Below are positions 1 through 11,815 of a DNA stretch of 64,000 nt, piece after piece (the stretch's first letter is position 1; each line of letters opens with the position of its first letter). The position numbers and the translations under genes were made by a program. The notes beneath the pieces were generated by a model, which was not told the DNA's origin, did not search any database, and saw only the letters and a program-made list of their open reading frames with translations. The stretch comes from Corynebacterium pseudopelargi. GTDB taxonomy: Bacteria > Actinomycetota > Actinomycetes > Mycobacteriales > Mycobacteriaceae. The stretch spans positions 310,001 to 374,000 of the forward strand of contig NZ_CP033898.1 in the NCBI RefSeq assembly GCF_003814005.1, written 5' to 3'.

Positions 1-53
1 TTGGCCACTACGGCCGCGAGGAGCGCTGCGAGAAGGGAAATGATGTAGGTCAC
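1..53 (-). CDS. N-terminus of an unidentified membrane protein (partial)
   Basis: Reading leftward from a GTG at 53, the frame stays open to the window edge and gives 17 residues, MTYIISLLAALLAAVVA, a typical start of a transmembrane helix. A TATCTT box (62-67, minus strand) sits at leaderless distance from the GTG, which is why I chose it; a TTG at 62 is an alternative. The gene lies downstream of and in the same direction as the dipeptidase. Too little is visible to name a family, and the call rests only on the hydrophobic start and promoter-like box. Confidence 0.4.
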   Translation of the reverse strand, partial: MTYIISLLAALLAAVVA

Positions 54-103
54 GGAATTCAAGATAGAAAATGACCCACGCCACTGCAAGTGTGTGGCGC
101 GAG

Positions 104-122
104 TCACCCCCTGTGCGGGGGT
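104..122. terminator. GC hairpin after the dipeptidase gene (weak)
   Basis: ACCCCC and GGGGGT arms enclose a short loop directly downstream of the dipeptidase stop. There is no clear T-run on the minus strand, so it is a hairpin that might terminate weakly rather than a confident intrinsic terminator. Confidence 0.3.
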
Positions 123-123
123 A

Positions 124-1455
124 TTAGAGATGACGCAGGAAGGCCGCCTCGGCGGTGGCGATGTGCAGAATCTCGTTGGGATCCACCGACTCATTGGGGG
201 AGTGGATCTTGCACAAGGGTTCCTCCACTCCATACAGCGCCAATTCGGCGCTGGGGTTGACGTCGATAAGCTCCGAACACAGCGGAATCGAGCCACCGGA
301 ACCGACAACCGTGGTCTTTTCGGCGCCATAGGCGGCGCGCAAGCACTTGCTCAGCAGGGTTAGCGCCGGGCCGGAAATATCGGTGGAGAAGGGATTATTT
401 ACATCGGCAATCTCGCACTCAATGCGCGCATGCCAAGGCACATGAGCCTGCAGGTGCTCCACCACCTTCTCGGCCGCATCGCGGGCATCCATTCCCGGAG
501 GCACACGCAGATTCAGGCGGGCCTGAGCTGTAGCGGGCACGGCATTGACGGCCTCGGCAACGGGAGTGGAGCTAAAGCCGGTAATGCTAATCGCAGGGCG
601 CGCCCATACCAGGTCAGCGGGGTTATCGCTGCCAAGCAGATCCACCCCATCTAGCACGCCGGCATCTGCGCGGAAGGTCTCGGGATCATAGGAAGCGCCC
701 TCAAAGTGCTGGGTGGTATCGAGCCCATCCACCTGGATGGCGCCCGAGGCATCCTTGAGCGAATCGAGCGTGCGGATCAGCGCTGCGGTGGCATCAGGAG
801 CCGCACCGCCAAAGCTGCCCGAGTGGACCGGGGCTTGGAGGGTGTCGACCTTGACGGTGATCTGCGCGCCGCCGCGAAGCGAGGTGGTAAGCGTTGGCTC
901 TCCCACCTCAGCATTGCCGGAATCGGCAATGAGGATCACGTCGGCCTTAAACAACTCCGGCTGCGATTGGATCAGCGCTGAAAGCTCCTCGCCACCCATT
1001 TCCTCTGAACCTTCCACCAGGAAGGTGATGCCCAGATCGGTATCGCCAACCTCTCGCAGGGCGGCTAGGTGCATGACCAGGTTGCCCTTGCAATCCGCTG
1101 CGCCGCGGGCATACCAGCGGCCATCGCGCTCAGTGAGCTCGGTAGCGGGCGTGATCCAGGCCTTGGGATCGCCCGCAGGAACCACGTCGTAGTGGCTATA
1201 GAGCAAAACGGTAGGCGCGCCATTTTTGGCCTCCTTGCGGCCAATGACGGTGGGGGCGTTGCTGGGGTAGACGGTGACGTCCAGGCCTGCCTCAGTAAGG
1301 GCATCGCGCACCCACTCGCAGGCGTGGGCATGATCTTCGGCATCGGCAGGGCTGGAATGTACAGAGTGATAGGAAGTGAGCTGTCGTAGCTGCTCGAATA
1401 CGCGCTCGCGCTGAGCAAAGATGGCGTCTTTGATTGTTTCGATTGAATGGCTCAT
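124..1455 (-). CDS. M20-family metallodipeptidase
   Basis: Cytoplasmic zinc peptidase of the M20/M25/M40 (DapE/CNDP-like) family, 443 residues, expected to split dipeptides. The metal-binding signature SHYDVVP is at residues 87-93 (His88, Asp90), the bridging aspartate is in ADCKGN (Asp121), and the catalytic Glu pair is in EGSEEMGG (Glu151/152). A late HSPNES histidine provides the last ligand. I start at ATG 1455 rather than the longer frame because the protein then begins at family length, and a TACACT -10-like box (1463-1468, minus strand) lies 7 bases upstream, suggesting a leaderless mRNA. It is divergent from groEL2. The substrate cannot be told from sequence. Confidence 0.9.
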   Translation of the reverse strand: MSHSIETIKDAIFAQRERVFEQLRQLTSYHSVHSSPADAEDHAHACEWVRDALTEAGLDVTVYPSNAPTVIGRKEAKNGAPTVLLYSHYDVVPAGDPKAWITPATELTERDGRWYARGAADCKGNLVMHLAALREVGDTDLGITFLVEGSEEMGGEELSALIQSQPELFKADVILIADSGNAEVGEPTLTTSLRGGAQITVKVDTLQAPVHSGSFGGAAPDATAALIRTLDSLKDASGAIQVDGLDTTQHFEGASYDPETFRADAGVLDGVDLLGSDNPADLVWARPAISITGFSSTPVAEAVNAVPATAQARLNLRVPPGMDARDAAEKVVEHLQAHVPWHARIECEIADVNNPFSTDISGPALTLLSKCLRAAYGAEKTTVVGSGGSIPLCSELIDVNPSAELALYGVEEPLCKIHSPNESVDPNEILHIATAEAAFLRHL

Positions 1456-1529
1456 GGTGGCCAGTGTAGGTCGTGTCTGCTGCCAGCGAACGTTGCTTGC
1501 ACTCAAGGGGTGCGACTGCTAGAACGGAT

Positions 1530-1556
1530 TTAGCACTTGGGTTAGCCGAGTGCCAA
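1530..1556 (+). promoter_or_regulatory. CIRCE element (HrcA operator) of groEL2
   Basis: TTAGCACTT, nine bases, GAGTGCCAA. This matches the CIRCE consensus TTAGCACTC-N9-GAGTGCTAA with one mismatch in each arm. It lies 114 bases upstream of the groEL start. HrcA binding to CIRCE is the standard heat-shock control of groE genes in Gram-positive bacteria; binding here is inferred from the match. Confidence 0.85.
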
Positions 1557-1616
1557 CAACTACGAGTGAGGTTGGCGCACACTCAGCCAGCCGACGCCGT
1601 CGCGGGCGCTACGTAG

Positions 1617-3311
<1,695 letters not shown>

Positions 3312-3335
3312 GCCCAGCAAGCCCAGCAAGCCAGC

Positions 3336-3364
3336 ACTCCCCGGCACTCGCCGGGGAGTTTTTG
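3336..3364 (+). terminator. Intrinsic terminator of groEL2
   Basis: A 10-bp perfect stem (ACTCCCCGGC / GCCGGGGAGT) with a four-base loop is followed by TTTTT, 24 bases after the groEL2 stop codon. Confidence 0.9.
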
Positions 3365-3463
3365 GGTTTGGGGGTGCCTACGGGGGCAGGGGAGGGTGCG
3401 CTGGGGCGAAAATACCCCGGTTTTAGGGAAAAGAGGCTGGGCTAAGGCGCTATTATCGGGGGT

Positions 3464-4360
3464 ATGAGCGAAGACAGTGGCGAGCTTCCAGTCATCGATC
3501 TTGCGGCCACGGAGGGTTATACCGTGGACGATACCGATGAGGACGATCCGGTTCTCTTGGCCCCCGATGGGCGCCCGGTCGAGACGTGGAAAGAAAATTA
3601 TCCGTATCAAGAGCGCATGACGCGCGATGAGTACGAACATGTGAAGCGCGCGCTGCAAATCGAGCTGCTGAAGTGGCAGAACTGGACCAAAGACACCGGC
3701 CAGCGCCACATCATCTTGTTCGAAGGCCGCGATGCTGCCGGCAAGGGTGGCACCATTAAGCGCTTCAATGAGCACCTCAACCCCCGTGGTGCCCGTACCG
3801 TGGCGCTAGAAAAGCCCTCGCCGCGCGAGTCCACCTCCTGGTACTTCCAGCGCTATATCCAGCACTTCCCGGCAGCAGGAGAGATCGTCTTTTTCGACCG
3901 CTCCTGGTACAACCGCTCAGGTGTGGAGCGCGTGATGGGTTTTTGCACCGAATCCCAGCACGCAGAATTCCTGCGTGAGGTGCCCATGCTGGAGAACATG
4001 ATCTTGGGTTCTGGCATTTCGCTGACCAAGTTCTGGTTCTCTGTGAGCCAGAAGGAACAGCGCACCCGCTTTGCCATCCGCCAGGTGGATCCAGTGCGCC
4101 AGTGGAAACTTTCGCCCATGGATATTGCCTCTTTGGATAAGTGGGATGATTACACCCGCGCCAAGGAAGAACAGTTCCGTTACACCGACACCGATGAGTC
4201 GCCCTGGATCACGATCCGCTCCAACGATAAGAAGCGCGCCCGCATTAATGCCATGCGCTACATCTTGAACAAGTTCGACTACACCAACAAAGACTATGAC
4301 TTGGTTGGCGAGCCGGACCCCAATATCGTGATGCGCGGCCGAGATCAGATCGGCGACTAA
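3464..4360 (+). CDS. ppk2: Polyphosphate kinase 2
   Basis: PPK2-family kinase, 298 residues, transferring phosphate between polyphosphate and nucleoside diphosphates. The Walker A motif GRDAAGKGGT is at residues 88-97 and the Walker B/lid region IVFFDRSWYNR at 141-151, both diagnostic of single-domain PPK2. A TATTAT -10 box (3451-3456) lies 7 bases before the ATG, so the transcript is probably leaderless. It sits directly after the groEL2 terminator, the same pairing known from C. glutamicum, and ends at a strong bidirectional terminator. Direction (GTP/ATP synthesis or polyphosphate formation) cannot be told from sequence. Confidence 0.95.
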   Translation: MSEDSGELPVIDLAATEGYTVDDTDEDDPVLLAPDGRPVETWKENYPYQERMTRDEYEHVKRALQIELLKWQNWTKDTGQRHIILFEGRDAAGKGGTIKRFNEHLNPRGARTVALEKPSPRESTSWYFQRYIQHFPAAGEIVFFDRSWYNRSGVERVMGFCTESQHAEFLREVPMLENMILGSGISLTKFWFSVSQKEQRTRFAIRQVDPVRQWKLSPMDIASLDKWDDYTRAKEEQFRYTDTDESPWITIRSNDKKRARINAMRYILNKFDYTNKDYDLVGEPDPNIVMRGRDQIGD

Positions 4361-4363
4361 TGG

Positions 4364-4394
4364 AAAAAAACCCGCCTTCCGGCGGGTTTTTTTT
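4364..4394. terminator. Bidirectional terminator between ppk2 and the rhodanese gene
   Basis: AAAAAAACCCGCC, TTCC loop, GGCGGGTTTTTTTT. The A and T runs flank a GC stem, so it can stop transcription of ppk2 (plus) and of the convergent ppa-rhodanese pair (minus). It overlaps the rhodanese stop codon. Confidence 0.92.
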
Positions 4395-4680
4395 AGGCCG
4401 TGGGTAGCCCTGCGGCGATCCAGGCGTCGGTGCCGCCTGCAACGTTGATGGCTTCAATATCGCGCGCTGCGAGGTATTCGATCACGCGGGCGCTGCGGCC
4501 ACCTGCCTTGCAGATGACGTAGATATCGCGGCTTTGATCAAGTTCCTCCACGTGCGAGGTGAACTCGCTCATGGGGATGTTCTTGGCCTGCTTGGCATGC
4601 ACCTCGGCAAACTCATCTACCTCGCGGCAGTCGATGAGCTGAGCATCCTCAGGAACTTCTTCAACGGAAACTTCGCGCAT
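4393..4680 (-). CDS. Single-domain rhodanese-like protein
   Basis: Small cytoplasmic sulfurtransferase-fold protein of 95 residues. The active-site loop CKAGGR is at 57-62 with Cys57 as the persulfide nucleophile, preceded by the rhodanese start LIDCRE (15-20) and followed by NVAGGTDAW near the end. I start at ATG 4680 because the upstream extension is only antisense or ppa sequence. It begins one base after the ppa stop and is surely cotranscribed with it. The physiological sulfur acceptor is unknown. Confidence 0.88.
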   Translation of the reverse strand: MREVSVEEVPEDAQLIDCREVDEFAEVHAKQAKNIPMSEFTSHVEELDQSRDIYVICKAGGRSARVIEYLAARDIEAINVAGGTDAWIAAGLPTA

Positions 4681-4681
4681 C

Positions 4682-5158
4682 TTAGGCACCGAACCGTTCA
4701 ATAGCTTCCTGGTGGATCTTTTCTGCCTCTTCCTTGTTGCCCCAGCCGGAACCGGTGACTTCCTTATTGGGCTCCAGATCCTTGTAGTGCACGAAGAAGT
4801 GCTCAACCTCATCGCGCAGGAATGCGGAAACATCGTCGATGTCCTGGAGGTGGTCGTAGCGAGGATCGTCGATCACGCAGAGCAACTTATCGTCGCCGCC
4901 GGCCTCATCGGTCATCTTGAACACGCCAAGGGGGCGAGCCTTGACAATCACACCGGGGAACACGGGCTCAGGCAGGATCACCAGGGCGTCGAGCGGATCG
5001 CCGTCCTCGCCGAGGGTGTGGTCGATAAAGCCATAGTCTAGGGGATAGGCCATCGGGGTAAAGAGGTAACGGTCCAGGTACACCTTGCCCGTCTCGTGGT
5101 CCACTTCGTACTTGTTGCGTGAACCCTTAGGGATCTCGATGGTGACTTCGACGCTCAT
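4682..5158 (-). CDS. ppa: Inorganic pyrophosphatase (family I)
   Basis: Soluble Mg-dependent pyrophosphatase of 158 residues, hydrolysing PPi to pull biosynthetic reactions forward. The family signature DGDPLD (residues 52-57) carries the metal-binding aspartates, and YPLDYGFI precedes it. Start at ATG 5158 follows an AAGGAG site; an in-frame upstream ATG would add 15 unconserved residues. It heads a two-gene unit with the rhodanese and is divergent from dacB. Confidence 0.96.
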   Translation of the reverse strand: MSVEVTIEIPKGSRNKYEVDHETGKVYLDRYLFTPMAYPLDYGFIDHTLGEDGDPLDALVILPEPVFPGVIVKARPLGVFKMTDEAGGDDKLLCVIDDPRYDHLQDIDDVSAFLRDEVEHFFVHYKDLEPNKEVTGSGWGNKEEAEKIHQEAIERFGA

Positions 5159-5230
5159 GAGCGCTCCTTTTTCCTTGATCGTCATACAAAATGCTCCAAC
5201 CATTGTAGCCGAGCGCTAAGGTGTTATCCG

Positions 5231-6472
5231 ATGAAGAAAGCTCAGTGGTGGACGTCCTTGCTCACAGCAGGCGTAGTGGTGGCCTTAACGGCAGGTGCAG
5301 GGCTGTGGATTAGCCAGCAAAACGCCCTGCAAGTAGACCCTCCCGCACAGATCGCCGCACCCCAAGCCGCGATGGAAACACTGGGCAGCCCAGCAGAGCT
5401 CAACCTCAATAGCCAGGTGGCCAAATTGGCTCAAGACTCAGCGCTTGGCAGCTTTGGGCTGAGCATCGTCGATGTCAGCACCGGCGAGGTGCTCTTTGAA
5501 TCCAATGCCCAAGAAGCGATGGTGCCGGCATCTTCAACCAAAATGCTCACCGCGGCGGCAGCCTTGCTCAAGCTGGGCCCGGATGATGTGATCGAAACCA
5601 AGGTGCTGAAAACCGGCGAAGATTCCATCGTGATCGAAGGCAGCGGCGATGTGTGGTTCAACACCGAGCGCATCGTTGCACTAGCCACACAAATCCAGCA
5701 GCAGATGCCCACAGTGAATTCGGTGCTGGTAGATACTTCCGCCTGGCCGGGCGAGAAAATTTTGCCCGGCTGGAACCCCGAGGATATCGACGGCGGCTAC
5801 GTGGCACCCTTGGAGTCACTGATGATTAACCAAGGTCGCGTCGGTGCAAGCAGCGGTGATGTGCCTCGCAGCCACAACCCTGCCTTAGACGTGGCCAAGA
5901 CTCTGGCGCAAACCTTAGGCGCAGGCACCTTCGGCTACACCGACGCAGCCGAAGGCGAAGTGATCGCCACCAGCCAATCGCCGGCCTTAGACACCCGCAT
6001 CAGTGCGATGATGGAAGATTCCGACAACGTGATGGCAGAGGCCATTGCCAGGGAACTCGATCCGGCAGCACCCCAGGCTGCAACGCTGGAGGTGCTCAGC
6101 GAGGCGGGGATGGATATCTCCGGGGTGCAATTAGTGGATAACTGCGGTTTGAGCCTTGATAATCGCATCCCCGCGCGTCTGCTTTCTCAGATCGCCACCG
6201 AAGCCGCAGGCGGTGAGCAACTACGCCCATTGCTTGCCACCTTGCCCATCGCCGGGGCTAATGGCACCCTTGCCGATCGTTTTGGTGGACTCGACGGCCG
6301 AGGCTGGGTGCGTGCCAAAACCGGCACCTTAACCAAAGTGGCCGCCCTTGCCGGCGTGGTGCCAAGCGAAAGTGGCCACATGATCAGCTTCGGCATGATC
6401 TCCAATGGCGCAGACGTTGATGGGGCGCGCCGCAAGATGGATGAGATCGCCAGCGCCCTGCGTGATTCCTAA
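5231..6472 (+). CDS. dacB: D-alanyl-D-alanine carboxypeptidase/endopeptidase (PBP4, S13)
   Basis: Secreted penicillin-binding protein of 413 residues that trims peptidoglycan stem peptides or crosslinks. Residues 1-30 form a signal peptide or N-terminal anchor. The three active-site motifs are SSTK (101-104), SDN (264-266) and KTG (363-365), in the order and spacing of peptidase family S13. It is shorter than the longest S13 enzymes but has all catalytic parts. It overlaps tilS by one base, and the dacB-tilS-hpt-ftsH order is the usual corynebacterial one. Confidence 0.93.
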   Translation: MKKAQWWTSLLTAGVVVALTAGAGLWISQQNALQVDPPAQIAAPQAAMETLGSPAELNLNSQVAKLAQDSALGSFGLSIVDVSTGEVLFESNAQEAMVPASSTKMLTAAAALLKLGPDDVIETKVLKTGEDSIVIEGSGDVWFNTERIVALATQIQQQMPTVNSVLVDTSAWPGEKILPGWNPEDIDGGYVAPLESLMINQGRVGASSGDVPRSHNPALDVAKTLAQTLGAGTFGYTDAAEGEVIATSQSPALDTRISAMMEDSDNVMAEAIARELDPAAPQAATLEVLSEAGMDISGVQLVDNCGLSLDNRIPARLLSQIATEAAGGEQLRPLLATLPIAGANGTLADRFGGLDGRGWVRAKTGTLTKVAALAGVVPSESGHMISFGMISNGADVDGARRKMDEIASALRDS

Positions 6473-7371
6473 TGTTCTGGCCAGATCACAGCCCCCACTT
6501 TTTAGCTTGTCGACGCGCCACGCGCCCCACACCCAAACGCGTTGCCGTGGGCCTTTCCGGAGGCCCAGATTCCCTTGCCCTCGTGGCAGCGCTTCGCGCA
6601 GAAGGTGCAGAAGTAACAGCCCTGTGCGTGGATCACCAACTCCACCCCGATTCAACCGCCGTGGCCAAAAGGGCAGCCGAACAAGCCGCTGCTCTGGGGG
6701 CAACACCCAGGATCTTGCAGGTGGAAGTAGCAAAAGGTAAAGGCCTTGAAGCCCAGGCGCGAAAGGCGCGCTATGAGGCTTTAGAAAAAGCCAGCCGCGA
6801 TAGTGGGGTGCTCGCAGTAGGCCATAGCCGCGATGATCAAGCAGAAACGCTGCTGCTGAGTGCACTTCGTGGCAAGGCCGTGGGCATGCCCGAGTGGAGA
6901 ACCCTTGGCCAGGTGCGCCTCTGGCGGCCCTTTTTGGCGTTAAGCAGGGCCGATACCGTAGGTGCCTGCATAGAACTGGATTTGCCCTTTTGGAATGACC
7001 CCTTAAATAACGCCAGCACCTCGCGCCGGGTAGCCATCCGCGAAGAGGTGATGCCGGCACTATCGGCACTCATCGGGGGCGATGCGGTGGCCGCTTTGGC
7101 TGCCGCGGCCGCAGAGCAGGCCCGAGATGAGCAAGCGCTTACGCAGTGGGCGCAAAAGGTAGATGAGCTCCAAACAGTCCCCAGCGCAGTGCGCAGGCGG
7201 GCGATCGCCTCGATGTTATTGCAGGCTGGTGTGGAGGTGAAGAAAGCCCATCTGGACGCTGCCGAGGATTTATTGTGCAATTGGCACGGTCAGGGGGCGG
7301 TGAACGTGGGAAATAGGTTGGCGTTAGTGCGCAAAGATGGCACACTTTGGTTGGAAAGATCAGAAAGGTAA
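6472..7371 (+). CDS. tilS: tRNA(Ile)-lysidine synthase
   Basis: ATP-dependent enzyme of 299 residues that converts the wobble cytidine of tRNA-Ile(CAU) to lysidine, allowing AUA decoding. The N-type PP-loop SGGPDS is at residues 29-34, followed by a second conserved segment [10 protein letters not shown]. The start codon shares its A with the dacB stop (TAATG), so translation is coupled. hpt follows two bases after the stop. Confidence 0.94.
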   Translation: MFWPDHSPHFLACRRATRPTPKRVAVGLSGGPDSLALVAALRAEGAEVTALCVDHQLHPDSTAVAKRAAEQAAALGATPRILQVEVAKGKGLEAQARKARYEALEKASRDSGVLAVGHSRDDQAETLLLSALRGKAVGMPEWRTLGQVRLWRPFLALSRADTVGACIELDLPFWNDPLNNASTSRRVAIREEVMPALSALIGGDAVAALAAAAAEQARDEQALTQWAQKVDELQTVPSAVRRRAIASMLLQAGVEVKKAHLDAAEDLLCNWHGQGAVNVGNRLALVRKDGTLWLERSER

Positions 7372-7373
7372 TC

Positions 7374-7958
7374 ATGCACGACACGATGGACTTCGATGTC
7401 CCCGATAACCCCTACGGCGATGATGTCGAAGCCGTGTTGGTCAGTGAAGAGCAACTCAAGGCACGGATCCAAGAGATGGCCGATGCGATCTCGGATCGCT
7501 ACCAGGACGAGGAAGAAGACCTCATCTTGGTTGGCGTGCTCAAGGGCGCGGTATTTTTCATCACCGACCTAGCACGTGCTCTTCGCATCCCCTCCCAGGT
7601 GGAATTCATGGCCGTGAGTTCTTATGGCAATGCTTCTTCCTCCTCGGGTGTGGTGCGCATCCTCAAAGACCTCGATCGCGATATCGAAGGCCGCAACGTG
7701 CTCGTGGTAGAAGACGTGATCGATTCCGGGCTCACCTTGTCTTGGCTGATGCGCAACCTTAAAGGCCGCAGGCCAAAGAGCCTCGAAGTGATCTCACTGC
7801 TGAGAAAGCCCGAGGCCGTCAAGGCCCGCGTGGATTTCATGGATATCGGTTTTGACCTACCCAATGAATTCCTCATTGGCTACGGGCTGGACTTTGCAGA
7901 GCGCTACCGCGATTTGCCCTTCGTGGGCAGCTTGCGCCGCAGCGTATATGAACCCTAA
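7374..7958 (+). CDS. hpt: Hypoxanthine phosphoribosyltransferase
   Basis: Purine salvage enzyme of 194 residues, making IMP/GMP from hypoxanthine/guanine and PRPP. The PRPP-binding loop is [13 protein letters not shown], and [14 protein letters not shown] is the conserved base-pocket segment. ATG 7374 is preferred over an earlier in-frame start at 7347 because an AGAAAGG site precedes it and the earlier start lies inside tilS. tilS-hpt-ftsH is a conserved actinobacterial order. Confidence 0.95.
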   Translation: MHDTMDFDVPDNPYGDDVEAVLVSEEQLKARIQEMADAISDRYQDEEEDLILVGVLKGAVFFITDLARALRIPSQVEFMAVSSYGNASSSSGVVRILKDLDRDIEGRNVLVVEDVIDSGLTLSWLMRNLKGRRPKSLEVISLLRKPEAVKARVDFMDIGFDLPNEFLIGYGLDFAERYRDLPFVGSLRRSVYEP

Positions 7959-8054
7959 ACACCCGGAACACTTCGGCCCATTGAGGCGTTAGATTCAGTG
8001 TCGAAGTAACTACACCCAAGAAAGGGCCGACGCATGCGTGCGCGTCGGTAGTGC

Positions 8055-10424
8055 ATGAAAAACAAGAAGATCCTGCAGTACGGCTTGGTGGCCGCGGCGG
8101 TGCTCATGGCACTGTACGTTTTTGCCCTGCTTGGCAATGACGCGCGCGGTTATCAGCCCGTTGATACCTCTGTAGCTATTCGCCAACTCGATGATCACAA
8201 CGTCAAAGACGTAGAGATCGACGACCGCGAACAGCGTCTCCGCATCACCTTGGATAAGCCAATCGAGGTAGATGGCAAGCAAGACGTCGAGCAGATCATG
8301 ACCAAGTATCCGGCGCGTACAGCACCGGAGATCTTTAGCAAGGTCGAAGGCTCAGAGGCAGAAAAATACAGCACCAACGTCACCCAGGAATCCTTCCTGC
8401 TTTCGATGGCTGGCTATATCCTGCCCATGCTCATCGTCTTTGGTCTGCTGATGTTCATGTTCTCTCGCATGCAGGGCAGCGGCATGGGCATGTTTGGTAT
8501 GGGTAATTCTCGTGCCAAAGAGCTCAATAAAGACATGCCCACCAACACCTTCGCCGATGTTGCAGGTGCAGAAGAGGCAGTAGATGAGCTGCACGAGATC
8601 AAGGACTTCCTCCAAGATCCCTCCCGCTATGAAGAACTGGGCGCCAAAATTCCTCGCGGCGTTTTGCTCTACGGCCCGCCCGGTACCGGTAAGACGCTGC
8701 TTGCACGCGCAGTTGCCGGTGAAGCCGGAGTGCCCTTCTATTCCATCTCTGGTTCCGACTTTGTAGAGATGTTCGTTGGTGTGGGCGCCTCGCGTGTGCG
8801 CGACCTGTTCAAGCAGGCTCGCGAGAATTCCCCCTGCATCATCTTCGTGGATGAAATTGATGCCGTGGGCCGCCAGCGTGGCTCCGGCATGGGTGGTGGC
8901 CACGACGAGCGCGAGCAGACCCTCAACCAATTGCTGGTAGAGATGGACGGCTTTGGTGATCGCGAAGGCGTGATCCTCATGGCCGCTACCAACCGCCCCG
9001 ATATTCTGGATCCCGCCTTGCTGCGCCCGGGCCGCTTCGACCGCCAGATCCCCGTTGGCAACCCGGACCTGAAAGGCCGCGAGCAGATTCTTAAAGTGCA
9101 CGCCAAGGGCAAGCCATTGGCTGCCGACGCCGACCTAACGGCCCTGGCTCGCCGTACCGCCGGCATGTCCGGTGCAGACCTGGCCAACGTACTAAACGAG
9201 GCAGCGCTGCTAACGGCGCGCATCGGTGGCAACGTCATTACCGCCGATGCTTTGGAAGAAGCTACCGACCGCGTGATCGGCGGGCCTCGTCGTAGCTCGA
9301 AGGTGATTTCCGAGAAGGAAAAGAAGGTCACTGCCTACCACGAGGGCGGCCACACGCTTGCCGCCTGGGCTCTGAAGAATATCGAGCGCGTGTACAAGGT
9401 CACCATCTTGGCCCGTGGTCGCACAGGCGGGCACGCCATGACTGCTGCCGAAGACGATAAGGGCATGTATAACCGCGATGAGCTCTTCGCCCGACTCGTC
9501 TTTGCCATGGGTGGCCGTGCGGCAGAAGAACTGGTCTTTGGCGAACCCACCACGGGTGCTTCGGCCGATATTGAGCAGGCCACCAAGATCGCCCGCGCAA
9601 TGGTGACCGAATATGGCATGTCACCTGCACTGGGCATGGTCAAGTACGGCGAGGAGCAGGGCGATCCCTTCTCTGGTCGCGGTAGCGGCGGTTCCTTGGA
9701 GTACTCGCCCGAGATGGCGGCCAAGATCGACGCAGAGATGCAGTATCTGCTGAATAAGGCCCATGAGCGTGCCTATGCCATTCTTGAGCGTCACCGCGAT
9801 CACCTGGATCGCCTGGCTGCGAAGCTGCTGGAAAAAGAAACGCTGCGCAGGCCTGATCTTGAGGCGCTCTTTGAAGATATTGAGCCTGAAGAGGTAGGCG
9901 AGGTCTTCCCCGGCCAAGACGTGCGCTTTAGCCGCCAGATCGGCCGCGAGCCGGTGAAGACCCCCACCGAGCTGGCTATCGAACGTGGCGAAGAGCCACC
10001 CAAGCCCTTCTCCCTGTTGGAGGCTTCGAAGGCGGCCAGGGCTCGTCGAGAAGCTGAATTGGCAGAAAAGAATAAGCAGGCCTCTCCTGTGGCACCGGCC
10101 CAAGGCCCGGCCGTGGCCGAGCAGCGCTATGGTGGCACCCCGCCTCCGGCAAATTGGCAGGCACCGGGATGGCCGCCGCAGCAACAAGAGCAGCCCAAGC
10201 CCTCGGAGCACCCTGGGATGAAGAACTATCCCCAGGCCGATGCCTCCCATCTGGGAGATATTCAGCGCCCCGAGCGCTACGAGCCGAAAGAAGAAATCGG
10301 CTTCCGTTTGCCTGAGCATGAGCGCCCCGATAATGAATCGGGACGTCACCGCGCGGTGGAGGAATCACCTGCCGATGACGCCACCGAAGTTATTGAGCTG
10401 CCCGAAGACAAAAAGGAGCAGTAA
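8055..10424 (+). CDS. ftsH: ATP-dependent zinc metalloprotease FtsH
   Basis: Membrane-anchored AAA+ protease of 789 residues that degrades damaged membrane and regulatory proteins. Transmembrane helices lie at about 8-25 and 118-138. Walker A GPPGTGKT is at 207-214, Walker B DEID at 266-269, and the zinc motif HEGGH at 429-433. From about residue 620 a Pro/Glu/Gln-rich tail of low complexity extends to the end, as in other Corynebacterium FtsH. folE starts directly at the stop codon. The 96-base gap upstream carries its own leader; no SD site stands out at ATG 8055. Confidence 0.96.
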   Translation: MKNKKILQYGLVAAAVLMALYVFALLGNDARGYQPVDTSVAIRQLDDHNVKDVEIDDREQRLRITLDKPIEVDGKQDVEQIMTKYPARTAPEIFSKVEGSEAEKYSTNVTQESFLLSMAGYILPMLIVFGLLMFMFSRMQGSGMGMFGMGNSRAKELNKDMPTNTFADVAGAEEAVDELHEIKDFLQDPSRYEELGAKIPRGVLLYGPPGTGKTLLARAVAGEAGVPFYSISGSDFVEMFVGVGASRVRDLFKQARENSPCIIFVDEIDAVGRQRGSGMGGGHDEREQTLNQLLVEMDGFGDREGVILMAATNRPDILDPALLRPGRFDRQIPVGNPDLKGREQILKVHAKGKPLAADADLTALARRTAGMSGADLANVLNEAALLTARIGGNVITADALEEATDRVIGGPRRSSKVISEKEKKVTAYHEGGHTLAAWALKNIERVYKVTILARGRTGGHAMTAAEDDKGMYNRDELFARLVFAMGGRAAEELVFGEPTTGASADIEQATKIARAMVTEYGMSPALGMVKYGEEQGDPFSGRGSGGSLEYSPEMAAKIDAEMQYLLNKAHERAYAILERHRDHLDRLAAKLLEKETLRRPDLEALFEDIEPEEVGEVFPGQDVRFSRQIGREPVKTPTELAIERGEEPPKPFSLLEASKAARARREAELAEKNKQASPVAPAQGPAVAEQRYGGTPPPANWQAPGWPPQQQEQPKPSEHPGMKNYPQADASHLGDIQRPERYEPKEEIGFRLPEHERPDNESGRHRAVEESPADDATEVIELPEDKKEQ

Positions 10425-10991
10425 TTGAGCATCGACCACGCCCGCGCCGAAGCTGCCGTGCGCGAATTGCTACTGGCTGTTGGCGAGGACCCAGACCGCG
10501 AAGGGCTGCAAGAAACCCCGGCTCGCGTGGCGCGAGCGTATGCGGAGATGTTTGCCGGACTGCACGTTGATCCCACCGAAGTCTTGTCTAAGACCTTCTC
10601 GGAGGATCACCGTGAGCTGGTGCTGGTGCGCGATATTCCCATCTATTCCACCTGCGAGCACCACCTCGTGCCCTTCTATGGAGTAGCGCACATTGGCTAT
10701 ATCCCCGGCGAGAGCGGCAAGGTCACTGGCCTTTCCAAGCTCGCCCGCTTGGTTGATCTCTACGCCAAGCGCCCCCAGGTACAAGAGCGGCTCACCTCCC
10801 AGGTTGCCGATGCGCTGGTAGAAAAACTCCAGGCGCACTCGGTGATCGTGGTGATCGAATGTGAGCACCTGTGCATGGCCATGCGTGGCATTAGAAAGCC
10901 AGGCGCTACCACCACCACCTCGGCGGTGCGCGGAGGCTTCCAACGCAATGCAGCTTCGCGCGCTGAGGCGCTGAGCCTGATCAAGGGGTAG
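10425..10991 (+). CDS. folE: GTP cyclohydrolase I
   Basis: First enzyme of tetrahydrofolate synthesis, 188 residues, converting GTP to dihydroneopterin triphosphate. Zinc ligands fit Cys77 and His80 in STCEHH and Cys150 in ECEHLC. The frame begins at a TTG abutting the ftsH stop, with an AAAGGAG site inside the ftsH end; this gives the conserved N-terminus. It heads folE-folP-folB-folK, all closely spaced or overlapping, so the four folate enzymes are made from one mRNA. Confidence 0.95.
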   Translation: MSIDHARAEAAVRELLLAVGEDPDREGLQETPARVARAYAEMFAGLHVDPTEVLSKTFSEDHRELVLVRDIPIYSTCEHHLVPFYGVAHIGYIPGESGKVTGLSKLARLVDLYAKRPQVQERLTSQVADALVEKLQAHSVIVVIECEHLCMAMRGIRKPGATTTTSAVRGGFQRNAASRAEALSLIKG

Positions 10992-10996
10992 AGGCT

Positions 10997-11815
10997 ATGC
11001 GTTCGCAGGTGATGGGCATTGTTAACGTCACCGAGGATTCCTTCTCCGATGGTGGCCGCTACCTTGAGCCCGAAAAGGCAGTAGCGCACGCCCGAGCGCT
11101 TGTTGCCCAAGGCGCAGACATTATTGATGTTGGCGGCGAATCCACCCGCCCGGGGGCAAGCCGAGTAGATCCAGACCTAGAGCTTCGCCGCGTGGTGCCT
11201 GTGATCCAGGCGCTAAGCCAAGAAGGCATTGTCACCTCGGTAGATACCATGCGCGCAAGCGTTGCCGCGGCCGCGGTAGAAGCCGGTGTGAGCATGATTA
11301 ATGACGTATCCGGCGGCTTGGCTGATCCACACATGTTGGAAGTCATGGCCGAGGCTGGCGTGCCGGTGTGCCTGATGCACTGGAATACCTCTCGTTTTGG
11401 CGATGCCGCAGGCGCTGCCGATCACGGTGGCGATGTGGTGCGCGATGTACACCAACGCTTAGATGAGCGCATCGAAGCGGCACTGGCTGCCGGTGTGCGC
11501 AATGAAGATATTGTGCTCGATCCTGGGCTGGGCTTTGCCAAAACAGCGCAGGATAACTGGGCACTATTGCATGCGCTGCCGAGCTTTGTGGCCCGCGAAC
11601 ACCGCATCTTATTAGGGGCTTCTCGCAAGCGTTTCCTTGCGGCTATCCCTCAAGCACGCGGTTTGGAGCAAAATGCCGATCCTGCAACGGCGGCGGTCAC
11701 AGCGATTGCCGCCCACCACGGGGTGTGGTGCGTGCGCGTGCACGATGTTGCAATTTCTCGCGATGCGGTGGATGTTGCTGCCTGCTGGAATACCCAAGGA
11801 GGTCTCGGTGGCTGA
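10997..11815 (+). CDS. folP: Dihydropteroate synthase
   Basis: Joins p-aminobenzoate to hydroxymethyl-dihydropterin diphosphate; target of sulfonamides. The 272-residue TIM barrel shows the two family signatures, MGIVNVTEDSFSDGG near residue 6 and DVGGESTRPGA near 40, and the late GASRKRF segment. It starts five bases after folE and its last eight bases overlap the GTG start of folB. Confidence 0.96.
   Translation: MRSQVMGIVNVTEDSFSDGGRYLEPEKAVAHARALVAQGADIIDVGGESTRPGASRVDPDLELRRVVPVIQALSQEGIVTSVDTMRASVAAAAVEAGVSMINDVSGGLADPHMLEVMAEAGVPVCLMHWNTSRFGDAAGAADHGGDVVRDVHQRLDERIEAALAAGVRNEDIVLDPGLGFAKTAQDNWALLHALPSFVAREHRILLGASRKRFLAAIPQARGLEQNADPATAAVTAIAAHHGVWCVRVHDVAISRDAVDVAACWNTQGGLGG

Noticed and set aside
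1501..1507. ACTCAAG, half of an HspR (HAIR) site near groEL2
   Set aside because: The partner half CTTGAGT is absent at the proper distance; the CIRCE element explains control.
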